Shown: one piece after another, positions 54,846 through 64,000 of the stretch
How the letters are laid out: every line of letters begins with the position of its first letter
Position numbering within the stretch: the first letter of the stretch is position 1
Origin: Datura wrightii
Taxonomy: Eukaryota > Streptophyta > Magnoliopsida > Solanales > Solanaceae
DNA length: 64,000 bases
Assembly (NCBI GenBank): GCA_035772735.1
Contig: JASDFA010000007.1
Coordinates: 75,106,501 to 75,170,500 of the forward strand
Reading direction: 5' to 3'
Made by a program: the position numbers and the translations under genes
Notes under the pieces: generated by a model
The model's database searches: none
What the model saw: the letters and a program-made list of their open reading frames with translations, nothing else
Told to the model about the DNA's origin: nothing

Positions 54846-57366
54846 TGTTACGCCCCACTTTGGGCGGCATGACTGGCACCTGGTGCCCTACTAGGAAATG
54901 GACCGCTAGGCTAGCTAAGCCTAAGCACTTCTGTTGCCAGGCTGGTTCTAACTCTGGATTCAAGAAAACGACGGGCTATATAATGGCTATAAATACAGCC
55001 TCCGGCCGACTAGGCCTATAGTCACCTGTAAGCAAACAATAGCTACCCTGAACAACTGATTAATAGGGAATGTATGCGGGCCGACAAGGCCACCATGCTG
55101 TCTAGTTATTTCTGAATCAAGAAAACAAGTGCTAAGCTGCTACGTGACCAGCAAGGTCACCACTACCAACTGAATAAGGCCCCACACAGCCATCAGAAAC
55201 AACTAAAACATACACAAGGCCTCACACGACTGGTACAGCCAACCACAGGGAATTTACAATCTACAAGCCTCTAAGAATACTGATAAGATGGTCGAGACAA
55301 GGCCCCGGCCTACCCATACTGTACAACAAATAAAAGGAATAAACCTATAGCTTTCTAGCTCCGGATGACTTGAGCTGATGACTCTGTGTGCTGGCTAGAA
55401 TCAAGAGGAATCGGCTCCTCATCTATGAGTACCTGCAGGCAAGTAATGCAGCACCCCAAAATGGGTGTTAGTACCGCTGGTACTGAGTATGCAATGAACA
55501 ACTGGAAAATAACTAAAGACAAGCAATATAACTAATAGAACTGAAATAGAAAGAAATAGACTGTAACTGACTGAAAGTATGAGTTTAAGACTGTCCTCAA
55601 CTATACTGAAAGGAGTAGGAGTCGTACCTGGTAACGTGGCATTCTACTGTCGATCTGTTCATAACTAACATAACATGGCATAATATAGCATAACATAACC
55701 TAACATAGCACACATAAACCTTACCTGGCCCCCATAAGCCGGAAGGTATAACCAACACACAATCTATACCCCTACCCAGGTCATCCCATCTCCCATAGTA
55801 ACTATAAGCATCCTGCCGGTCCCCTGGGTATGCACTTGGGCTCGCTGAGCCCCTGACAATAATTGTACCTGAGTACGGAGGACTCCTGAATCAACATCCC
55901 GGGCGTACCCACTCGACGGGGGTGTATAAAAGCCGACCAAGGCAAAATATGGGGAAGCTGGCATCCCATCTTCGTACCCTAGGGGATGGCATGCCACTCT
56001 ATAGAGAGATATATCCTCGCCCTCTGATGGACGAGTCGATACAGCTATTAACCCTGGGGCTGTCATGAATGCTAGGTAATCCAGCCCAAAACAATACAGT
56101 CAAGTCTCAACTGATAATACTAACTGCATACGATGCATGCTGCAACTAATGGTAGTAATGTGTATATATATAATACATGTTGAAACTGATAAGGGTATAT
56201 ATATAATTTCTGTCGTACTTTGCTGAATCTGATACTAAAACAAAATGTAATATTCCTATTGAGAATCATGTTGTATAACTAAGTTTCCTGGTAAACATGA
56301 TTTACTATTTCTAACATGCTTTTTAAAATTCATATTAAGCTACTATTCTATTTCTGAAATACTTTACGGGAACTTATATTGCTTTACTAAGTTTCGGCTG
56401 AACATGATAATATCCTGACTTACTTTACTAAATTACATACTGGGCATGTTGTACTGTTTTTGAAACTTTCTACTAGAATTTATATCGTGCTAGTAAGTTT
56501 TACGCTACACATGACATGATGTTTCTAACATCATACTAAAATTTATACTAAACATAATATGCGTCTTCTGAAACATTCTACTGGCACTTGAACTATTTTA
56601 CTATACCGGAACTACTAGCTTACCGAAGAAACTGGGTTTACGTACCTCAGTTTCTGATTTCGGGACTAACTGACGTAACTCGGCCAATATCCAGCTATTT
56701 CTTCCAACTACCTTCATATACACAGTAATTAGAATTAAATCCACCAATATTCCGGAAGAAAAAACTACTTTGAATATATATATAGCCCAAATTTTGACTT
56801 ATCGAAAAACAACGAAAAACTCGCTATTTCTCGAAAGTCCAGAAGGGAGAAATACTCACTTTAGGGCTAGAAGTATATTGACACTAATTTGAAGAAATTC
56901 CACTTACCTTATCTCGGTAGGACGACGGTTCGCCAGCCAAATTTCACGAAACTAACTCCGCAGGAATGGTCCCGGCAGCTTAATACTTCACTACCCAAGA
57001 TTAATTCGAGTTTGGACCGTGTTTAATAGCGTAAATGGAAGGAAATTTCACTAAACTCTCGTGCCCTCTGTTTTCTGTTTTGTTTTCTAGAAATTATAAG
57101 TTAAAATGAGGTAAAACCGAAGTGGAGGGGTTTATATACTTGAGGCTGAACCTCGCCTCCGTGACACACCGGCCAACACGGAGGTGAGCCCTCTGTGACA
57201 CATTGGCTATCGCGGAGGGGGTCTTGCCAGCCTCCTCTTGCGATGGTTCAACGTGGAGCTTGTCCGGTCTTTCCCTGGGCCTTTTTCTAGCATGTATGGC
57301 ATTCTAAAACTCTTAACCAACATGCGAATAGGCCATCTAAATGTCAAGAATTTACGGAGTGTAACA
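54846..57366 (-). mobile_element. Solo LTR, family E, in the K 5' LTR
   Basis: 2521 bp. Plus-strand ends TGTTACGCCCC and GGAGTGTAACA; reverse orientation of 30151-32950. Flanks GCTGA (54841-54845) and GCTGC (57367-57371) are a duplication with one mismatch. TATA (minus) GTATATAAA at 57131-57139, followed in promoter sense by CCCC. GC-rich TGTCACGGAGG words upstream at 57150-57260. The ORF 55764-56066 on the minus strand has no motif. Confidence 0.87.
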
Positions 57367-57535
57367 GCTGCTTAGTAGTTTAGTTTAGTTAGAACGTAGA
57401 ACCTCTTCAGAACTATATAGAAAGTGTCAACTAATCAGTTTGACTTCAGTATTCTCCTGAGGTATTATTGATGCCTCCCAGTTATTAGAGTTAGACTCAA
57501 AATCTAGTTATTGGTCCATTAGGCAGTCATGACAT

Positions 57536-57581
<46 letters not shown>

Positions 57582-57582
57582 G
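57536..57582. repeat. (CT)n(AT)n microsatellite
   Basis: About 12 CT units running straight into about 11 AT units, in the K LTR. Confidence 0.95.
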
Positions 57583-58665
57583 CTCTGACCAACCCTAGGA
57601 CCCCACTTCAGTTTACAGTTTGTTCTTATATGGTTATGACGCTTCTAGATAAGAAACTCTGACCAGTCTAGAACTCAGTTTCAAAATCTGGTCCGATAAG
57701 ACTCTTAGGGTACTTTCAGTTATATGTCCCTGACTAGTCTGGACCCCAACTTTGAGCTATCAGCCTAGTAGTGCAGTTTAGGTTTTCCAGTGGGAGTAGG
57801 ATTTAGCACCAACAGGCAAAGGTTCCAGTGCACACAAGTTCCCAGAACTACGTTGCCAGCGTAGGTTACAGTATTACTTGGCCTAAATGGCCCCATACTT
57901 TTGTGATCACCCAATTCATGCCTTTATACCCTGGCAAGGTATATTGTGTCCTACCGGTGGAGTGTATACATCAGACTCCACGTCTAGCTCACATGGTTAT
58001 ATGTCGGTTAGAGACTCTCCAACTAGTTAGCTCAATTCAGTTCAGATGAGTACAGTGTGGTCTCTCAGACTCGGTGTTTCAGACATAGGGCATGTCTTTG
58101 ACCATCAGACAGGGTCATCTTGACCATTTCAGTTTACATCAGTAGTTCAGTTAAGTTTACTTGTTGGTTATTGCTGTCACTTCAGTTCACACTCTGTATA
58201 TTAGTTATCTTTATCCCACTTACTCAGTACATTTAAAGTACTGATGCATACTTTTATGATGTATCATTTCATGATACAGCTGTAGGTTCCCAAACTCAGC
58301 AGCGTTAGCCTCCACGATTCATATCCTTTTCAGCCGCAGTTGAAGTGTGAGTCCTCATCAATCGAGGGACTTATTTCATTTTCTTACAGTTAGATTACAA
58401 TTTTTATTTAGACTTAGAGTTAACTGGGGGCTTTTCCCAGTAACTAATCAGTTAGAAGGCTTTCAGACTACAGATGTTCAGATTTCATGTTTTAATTTTC
58501 ATCTTAAATTTCATAAAAATGCTTTTATGTTATTCCTTCTAAATTTTCGCAGTGCATGTTTTACGTAGAATTCCAATGTATGATAGAGCAGGGGTTGACT
58601 TGGGGTCACTTGTGAGTTCAAGTATCGTGTTAGGTCCAGGGTTTAGTCTCAGGGCATGACAAACT

Positions 58666-58679
58666 TGGCATTAGATCAC
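58666..58679 (+). promoter_or_regulatory. Primer binding site of element K
   Basis: TGGCATTAGATCAC, a decayed form of TGGTATCAGAGC, four bases after the LTR end CATGACA. Confidence 0.7.
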
Positions 58680-58878
58680 TAGGTATAGAGTATCCTCGGA
58701 ATGTCTAAAAGCCGCATTGAGTAGAGTCATTTCATGGGTGTGAAGTCCACCACACTTATGATGAGAAGGCTACGAGATGTTATTAGGGAAACTCTCTTTT
58801 GTTCATACTCTTTATCGTGCGTTAAAGTTCAATTCCAGAAATTCCCTTCTGACTCGTGCTCTGTTTCATTTCAATGAA

Positions 58879-60030
58879 CCATGCCTTCTAGACGCGGTAA
58901 TGGAAGAAGGGCCGGTAATGCCAATAGACCTGCCCTACCAGCCCCAGCAGCTCCTCCAAATGATTCGGTATCTACCGCCGAATTCAGGGTGGCAATTCAA
59001 CTGCTAGACCAAACAGTCACCAACCAGGTGAATCAACAGGTTGTTCTGGTAGCCATGAACGGGTCTGCAGGAGATGCAAGAGTGCGGGACTTCACCCGTA
59101 TGAACCCTCCATCTTTTCAGGGATCAAAAGTAGGGGAGGATCCCAGGAGTTTGTGGATGAGATCAGGAAGATTACCCACATTATGGGTGTTAGCTCTTTT
59201 GAGAGTGCTGGCCTGGTTTCCTACCAGCTAGAAAAGGTAGCTCAGATCTGGCATGACCAGTGGAAAGAGGGGCGGCCAGAGGGAGCAGGACCAGTAGAGT
59301 GGGAGGAGTTCCACACTGCTTTCTTGGATAGGTTTTTCGCTCAAGAGTTGAGGGAGGCAAAGGTCGCAAAGTTTATGAATTTGAGACAGGGAAATAGGAC
59401 CATGGAGGAGTATGCTCTTGAGTTTACAAGGTTGTCTTAGTACGCTCCAGAGATGGTAGCCGAGCCAAGGGCTCGCATGTTGAAATTTTTGAATGGGGTG
59501 TCGAATCTGGTCCTCAAGGAGTGCAAGACAGTGATGTTGATTAAAGATATAGACCTCTCCAGCTTGATTGTCGATGCCTAGTAGATTGAGACTGAAAAGA
59601 TGAAGGATATGGAGCAAAAGAACAAACGGGCGAGGACTGGCCAGTCAGATTTTGGCTATTAGAGGTCTAGCGGTAGTAGCCACCCACCGTAGAAATAGAG
59701 AGCCCTAAAAACCCAGTTTAACCAGCGCTCCAACCTTTTGGTCCCACCAGGATCGGAGGGGTGGGTCATCTGGTGCTCAGTCTCAGGCCCACAGTACTGG
59801 GAACAAGTATCCAGTTTGTCCCAAGTGTGGTAGGAACCACCCAGGAGAGTGCCTTCAGGGTCGAGAGGGTTTTTTCGGTTGTTGAAAGCTTGGACATCGG
59901 TTTAGAGAGTGCCCGTCAGTAGGGCAAGGGAGATCACAATCTACATTTTCATTAGCTCTTGTAGGCCGACCAGCTCAACAAGCCAACATATCAGGTACAG
60001 ATGGTGGTCAGTTCCAAAATCATATCTATG
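58879..60030 (+). pseudogene. Gag of element K
   Basis: ATG at 58881 (MPSRRGNGRRAGNANRPALP). RVAIQLLDQTVTNQVNQQVV, RVRDFTRMNPPSFQGSKVGE, frameshift near 59140, DEIRKITHIMGVSSFESAGL, VEWEEFHTAFLDRFFAQELR, EYALEFTRLS-stop, ECKTVMLIKDIDLSSL. Knuckles: CPKCGRNHPGEC intact near 59820, and FFGC-stop-KLGHRFREC with the first Cys changed. RNA-binding and capsid modules are in the expected order. Confidence 0.82.
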
Positions 60031-60032
60031 CT

Positions 60033-60560
60033 TTGTCTTCCCGTCAGGATCAGGAGATCTCACTCGACTTAGTCACGGATATGTTACGTCTCTTTCATCT
60101 AGACATATATGCCCTCCTAGATCTAGGAGCCACTCTTTCATTCGTGACTCCCTACATAGTAGTCCAGTTTAATATCAGTCTAGAGGTCCTCTCAGAACCA
60201 TTCTTAGTCTCCAACCCAGTTGGCGAGTCAGTTAGAGCCAACGGAGTGTATAGACACTGCCCAGTCTCAGTCCTAAATAAAGTCATCCCAGCTGACCTCG
60301 TAGAGTTAAACATGGTTGATTTTGACCTTATCCTTAGCATGGATTGGTTACACTCCAGCTATGCCTCAATTGATTGCAGAACTATAGTTATCAAGTTCCA
60401 ATTTCCAAACGAACCAGTGTTAGAATGGAGGGGCATTAGTTCAGCGCCTAACGGTAGGTTTATTTCCTACCTTAAGGCCCAGAAACTCATCTACAAGGGA
60501 TGTATTTATCATCTAGTTTGGGTCAAGGACCCCAACTATCCAGTCAGTTCTAGTGGTTAG
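60033..60560 (+). pseudogene. Protease of element K
   Basis: Open for 175 codons: EISLDLVTDMLRLFHLDIYA, LLDLGATLSFVTPYIVVQF (D-L-G in place of D-S-G), SEPFLVSNPVGESVRANGVY, MVDFDLILSMDWLHSSYASI, PVLEWRGISSAPNGRFISYL, CIYHLVWVKD. The active-site Ser is lost, otherwise well kept. The stop at 60558 precedes the linker FPDVFPEDLPGVPPEQE-like remnant. Confidence 0.8.
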
Positions 60561-60569
60561 CAAGTTCCC

Positions 60570-61430
60570 AGATGTTTTTCCTGAGGATCTTCCTGGAGTT
60601 CCCCCTGAGCAGGAAATAGATTTCGGGATATATAGATCTCCTTCCAGACACTCAGCCCATCTCCATCCCTCCTTACAGAATGGCTCCAGCTGAGCTTAAG
60701 GAGTTGAAGGAGCAACTGAAAGATCTTCTTAACAAGGGTTTTATCAGGCCCATCCGATACTATTCGTGCATAAGAAAGACGGTACCCTCAAAATGTGCAT
60801 ATATTACCATTATTTGAACAAGGTCACAGTCAAGAATAGGTATCCCCAACCTAGAAGTGACGACCTGTTTGACCAACTTCAGGGAGAAAGTTGTTTCTCC
60901 AAAATCGATCTCAGATCAGGGTACCATCAATTAAGGGTTAGAGAGAGTGACATATTGAAAATAGCATTTAGAACTTGGTATGATCTACAAGTTTGTGGTG
61001 ATGTCCTTTAGGTTAACAAACACCCCAACAACCTTCATAGATTTGATGAATAGGGTCTTCAAGCAGTACTTGGATATGTTCATCATTGTATTTATTGATG
61101 ACATTCTGGTGTACTCCAGAAATGAGGAAACGCATGCCAATCACCTAAGGTTAGCATTATAGATACTCAAGGACCGCTGGTTGTTCACTAAGTTCAGCAA
61201 GTGCGACTTTTGGTTAAAGTACGTAACTTTCTTACGTCATGTGGTCTCAGGTGAAGGAATACATGTAGATCCTCACAAGATAACAAAAGTGAAAGATTGG
61301 CCCACACCTACCTCTCCTACTGAAATCAGGAGTTTCCTAGGCTTTGCCAGTTATTACCGATGGTTTGTGGAAGGTTTCTCCTCTATAGCATCTTCTCTGA
61401 CTAAGCTAACTCAGAAGAAAGTGAAATAGA
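60570..61430 (+). pseudogene. Reverse transcriptase of element K
   Basis: ISIPPYRMAPAELKELKEQL, LLNKGFIRP, a deletion of the SPWGAPV region, HKKDGTLKMCIYYHYLNKVT, FSKIDLRSGYHQLRVRESDI, a frameshift near 61000, VVMSFRLTNTPTTFIDLMNR, IIVFIDDILVYSRNEETHAN, stop, FSKCDFWLKYVTFLRHVVSG, FLGFASYYRWFVEGFSSIAS. FIDD is intact. Three frame breaks or stops inactivate it. Confidence 0.8.
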
Positions 61431-61965
61431 GTTTTCAGGGGTTGAAGACTCGACTCACTACCGCTCCTGTTTTAACCTTACTAGAAGGATTAGATGGATT
61501 GGTTGTTTATTGTGACACTTCCAGTGTTGGATTCGGTTGCATTTTGATGCAGTGGGGAAAAGTGATAGCCTATGCCTCCATAAAGCTCAAAATTCATGAA
61601 AAGAATTATCCAACTAATGACTTGGAGTTAGAAACGGTGGTATTCGCGCTAAAAATATATAGACATTACCTTTATGGGGCTCATATGGATGTGTTCACAA
61701 ATCACAAGAGCTTTCAGTGTGTGTTCAGCTAGAAGGACCTAAACCTGCATCAGAGACGGTGGTTGGAGCTGCAAAATGACTATGGACATGAGTGTGTTGT
61801 ATCACCCGAGTAATTCCAATGTGGTGGCTGACACCCTAAGAAGATGCTCTATGGGGAGTGTGGCTCACATTGAGGAAGGCAAGAGGGAGTTGGCGAAAGA
61901 CGTTCACAAACTAGCCCGGTTAGGGGTGCTGTTGGTGGATTCAGCCGACTCTCGACTAGTACAGT
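61431..61965 (+). pseudogene. RNase H and linker of element K
   Basis: VLTLLEGLDGLVVYCDTSSV, GCILMQWGKVIAYASIKLKI, NYPTNDLELETVVFALKIYR, DVFTNHKSFQCVFS, TAG at 61730-61732, then KDLNLHQRRWLEL, a frameshift, VLYHPSNSNVVADTLRRCSM, ELAKDVHKLARLGVLLVDSA. The Asp of TDHKS is Asn. The TAG sits at the codon that is CAG in H and TAG in C and F. Confidence 0.78.
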
Positions 61966-62222
61966 GGTGAGGCAAACCTCAGCGAGGACATTGAGTCCCT
62001 AGGGGGGTGAGTGTAGGGACAGAGCTAGTAGAGAAACCTAGCTCACTTAGGCAAATCCCACGTCAGAAAAGAGAGGGAGAGTCCTGGGCTATTTATTGAA
62101 GGAACTAGACCTAATACTACGATGCGCCTTTTGGGTGGAAAACTCGAAGGGACAAATCCATGATGGGCTTTAGCCCAAAAGTGGACAATACTTCATAGTG
62201 TTGGCCAGGGTCGTGGAGCGGT
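61965..62222 (+). mobile_element. Short insertion in element K, TRIM-like (solo or partial)
   Basis: About 250 bp without counterpart in C, D or G at this place. K homology stops around TCAGCCGACTCTCG and resumes at GCAAAGCGGGTCAG. It contains AACCTCAGCGAGGACATTGA, a G-run CTAGGGGGGTGAG, TATTTATTGAAGG and GCCCAAAAGTGGACAATACT. From memory these words recur in short plant LTR elements (TRIM type), as the stretch before and inside the 3' LTR. The exact ends and target duplication are unclear. Confidence 0.5.
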
Positions 62223-63195
62223 AATGCAAAGCGGGTCAGATTCATCCTTGGTAGTTGAAGTCAAATCTAGATAGGATGAGGATCCCATATTACTTAAGCT
62301 TAAGGGAGCAGTCCCCAGAAAAGAAATAAAAGATTTTGCCCAAGGGGGAGTGGGTTGCTCCGTTACCAGGGCAGGTTCTGTGTACCGCATGTTGGTGAGT
62401 TGAGACAACAGATATTGGCTGAGGCACACAGCTTGAGATACACCATTTACCCTGGTGCTACAAAAATGTACCGCGATCTGCGGGATTTACTGGTGGAACG
62501 GCATGAAGAGAGACATTGCTGAATTCATGGCCAAGTGACCGAACTGCCAGCAAGTCAAGGTGGATCGTCAAATACCAGGAGGCATGACTCAAGATATCAG
62601 TATACCCACATGGAAGTGGGAAGAAGTAAATATGGATTTCATTACAGGTCTACCCTGGACTCGTCGGCAGCATGACTAAATTTGGGTAGTAGACCGGATG
62701 CTAAGTCAACTCACTTCCTCCCAGTCAAAACCACAGACCCAATTGAGGACTATTCCATACTTTACAACCGAGAGTTAGTAAGACTTCATGGGGTGCCTTT
62801 ATCTATCATTTCAGAAGAGGAACTCAGTTCACCTTACACTTCTGGAAATCCTTTCAAAAAGGACTAGGCACTCAGGTCAATATCAGCACAGCTTTTCGTC
62901 CACAGACCGTGGGAAAGCTGAGCGGACTATTCAAACCCTCGAAGTTATGCTAAGAGCGTGTGCGATCGGTTTTAAGGGGAATTGGGATGACCATTTGCAT
63001 CTTATCAAGTTTTCATACAGAAACAACTACCACTCTAGCATTCAGATGGTCCCATTTGAAGCATTATATGGAAGAAGGTGTAGATCACCTATAGGGTGGT
63101 TCGAGGTTGGTGAAGCTACCTTGCTAGGGCCAGACTCAGTTCATGAGGCAATGCGGAAAGTTCAGCTCATCCGAGAAAGGTTGAAAATAGCTTAG
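62223..63195 (+). pseudogene. Integrase core of element K
   Basis: Several frames: SSLVVEVKSR-stop-DEDPILLKL, YTIYPGATKMYRDLRDL (HHCC), WKWEEVNMDFITGLPWTRRQ (first Asp present), HFLPVKTTDPIEDYSILYNR, ELVRLHGVPLSIIS-EEE (DRGTQF destroyed by a frameshift), GKAERTIQTLEVMLRACAIG (Glu present), FKGNWDDHLHLIKFSYRNNY, FEALYGRRCRSPIGWFEVGE. The second catalytic Asp is lost. Confidence 0.78.
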
Positions 63196-63684
63196 AGCCA
63201 TCAGAAATCTTACGCCAATGTATGGAGAAGAGAGTTGGAGTTTGTAGTTGATGACTGGGTTTACTTGAAAATCTCCCCCATGAAATTGGTGATGAGGTTT
63301 GGAAAGAAGGGAAAGCTCAGTCCGAGGTACATGGGACCTTATAGAATTTTAAGACGTATCGACAATGTAGCCTATGAGCTAGAATTACCATCATAACGAG
63401 CAGTTGTACACCCAGTGTTCCATGTGTCACTTTTGAAGAAGTGCATCGGAGATCCAACCTCAATTGTTCCATTGGACAGTGTAGGAATAAAAGATAGTCT
63501 CTCATATGAGGAAGTACTGGTCCACATCCTTGATCGTCAGGTTCGTAAGCTAAGGAATAAGGAAATAGCATCAGTCAAGGTTTTATGGAGAAATCAGTCG
63601 GTTGAAGGAGCTACGTGGGAGGCCAAAGTAGATATGATGGCCAAATACCGACACTTGTTCTCTACCGACTCTGTTATACCTTAA
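63196..63684 (+). pseudogene. Integrase C-terminus and chromodomain-like tail of K
   Basis: RRELEFVVDDWVYLKISPMK, GKLSPRYMGPYRILRRIDNV, stop near 63396, VHPVFHVSLLKKCIGDPTSI, SYEEVLVHILDRQVRKLRNK, ASVKVLWRNQSVEGATWEAK, VDMMAKYRHLFSTDSV. The last 89 codons (63415-63684) are fully open, the best-preserved chromodomain-type tail in the window. The natural stop TAA follows. Confidence 0.8.
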
Positions 63685-63928
63685 AAGGTTAATTTTACCT
63701 TAGTAACTGATTTAGATGTGGTATTCAATTCATGTGTATAAGTTTCTTTTAAGACTTTTGATGTATGTATGAAAAGAGAATTCAATTCAGTTATGTATGT
63801 TGAAACGGAGGTAGTTGTTCCGTCAGTTTTGGAGTTAAATTAATAGTGTCTAGAATTTTGATTGTTATTTTGGGCTTTCCTGTGTGTTTTCTAACATTCG
63901 AGGATGAATGTTTCCAAGAGGGAGATAT
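63685..63928 (+). promoter_or_regulatory. 3' leader, pre-PPT hairpin and polypurine tract of K
   Basis: Non-coding. ACATTCG-AGGA-TGAATGT at 63894-63911 (7-bp stem with one G-T), then AAGAGGGAGATAT (63916-63928) abutting the LTR start TGTAATTCCC. Confidence 0.8.
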
Positions 63929-64000
63929 TGTAATTCCCTCAAAACTCAAACACTAGATCCGAGACTTAAATCAGAAAATCTAGAAATCTGTAGAAAATGT
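63929..64000 (+). repeat. 3' LTR of element K, first 72 bp
   Basis: Same start as 53667-53738 (CACTAGATCC..GACTTAAATCAGAAAAT), about 10 differences. Cut by the window edge. Confidence 0.85.

Larger units (their letters stand above)
53667..58661 (+). repeat. 5' LTR of element K (interrupted)
   Basis: TTTAATGCCCGGG...AGGGCATGACA. Segments 53667-54845 and 57372-58661. Contains CACGAGTCGTGG-like palindromic words near 53840-54140, a (CT)n(AT)n tract, and the perfect hairpin GTATCATTTCATGATAC (58261-58277). The first 5 bp upstream, AGGAT, should reappear beyond the right edge. No gene. Confidence 0.82.
53667..64000 (+). mobile_element. Tekay/Del-like element K (runs off the right edge)
   Basis: 5' LTR 53667-58661 (interrupted by a solo LTR; about 2.47 kb without it), primer site, gag, protease, RT, RNase H, a short foreign insertion, integrase, chromodomain tail, polypurine tract, and the first 72 bp of the 3' LTR from 63929. 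Those 72 bp differ from the 5' LTR start at about 10 places. Protein blocks diverge clearly from C/D/G/H, so it is a separate subfamily. Confidence 0.87.

Noticed and set aside
55764..56066. 100-codon ORF on the minus strand
   Set aside because: Inside a solo LTR, no recognisable domain, and no open counterpart in the sister LTR at 30151-32950.
62193..62429. Minus-strand ORF near the K insertion
   Set aside because: Antisense to the integrase linker of K; no motif.
1..64000. Host genes, tRNA, rRNA or CRISPR arrays
   Set aside because: No cloverleaf-like or spaced identical repeats were noticed, and all long frames are explained by Gag, Pro, RT, RNase H, integrase or the accessory ORF.

Overview
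The window looks like heterochromatic, transposon-packed DNA from a dicot plant. Solanaceae is my best guess, from remembered resemblance of the element families and not from any search. I see no host protein gene, tRNA, rRNA or CRISPR. Nearly every base belongs to nested Ty3/Gypsy LTR retrotransposons of two lineages. (1) Athila-like elements have LTRs of about 1.4-1.6 kb, a TGGCGCC-type primer site, and gag plus protease but no reverse transcriptase. (2) Tekay/Del-like chromoviruses have LTRs of about 2.4-2.8 kb, a TGGTATCAGAGC (initiator tRNA-Met) primer site, and gag, protease, RT, RNase H, integrase and a chromodomain-type C-terminus.

Layout, left to right. 1-6027: Athila-like element A (minus, runs off the left edge), inserted in an older Athila-like LTR whose remnant is 6028-7217. 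7218-7403: unassigned. 7404-14011: Tekay element C (plus, 5' end missing). 14012-33812: Tekay element D (minus), tail to tail with C. The 5' LTR of D is split by a complete Athila-like gag-pro element B (22007-29652, target duplication ATGCT) and by a solo LTR of a second Tekay-like family (30151-32950, duplication GTTAA). 33813-38087: decayed element F (plus), whose 5' LTR was hit by D and whose integrase was hit by G. 38088-45161: element G (plus), with a solo Athila-like LTR (40082-41461, duplication CTGAC) inside its 5' LTR. 45163-50211: element H (minus), joined tail to tail to G. 50212-51371: element I (minus), which shares one LTR with H. 51372-51774: Athila-like LTR fragment. 51775-53666: element J. 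53667-64000: element K (plus, runs off the right edge), with a solo LTR (54846-57366) in its 5' LTR and a short TRIM-like insertion at about 61965-62222.

No element is coding-competent. Reading frames are mostly preserved but interrupted by stops, most of them TAG where homologous copies have CAG or TGG, as expected from deamination of methylated cytosine. Several catalytic residues are lost. D is the best preserved, with RT FIDD and the integrase D, D and E residues still visible.

The most interesting signals are non-coding. (a) A GC-rich inverted repeat with an 11-12 bp stem and exactly 18 nt between the arms lies just upstream of the TATA box in LTRs of both lineages, in the same orientation. 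It also lies inside element A upstream of its accessory ORF, which seems to have its own promoter and 5'-leader intron. (b) Covarying hairpins occur after the gag-pro stop (GGGAGGCAA loop), just before the polypurine tract (AGGA loop), at the LTR tips (CTTGGGCA...TGCCCAAG) and in the Tekay LTRs (GTATCA...TGATAC). (c) Two tail-to-tail inverted junctions, one with an 80-bp tandem duplication spanning it, suggest palindrome or autointegration-type rearrangement.
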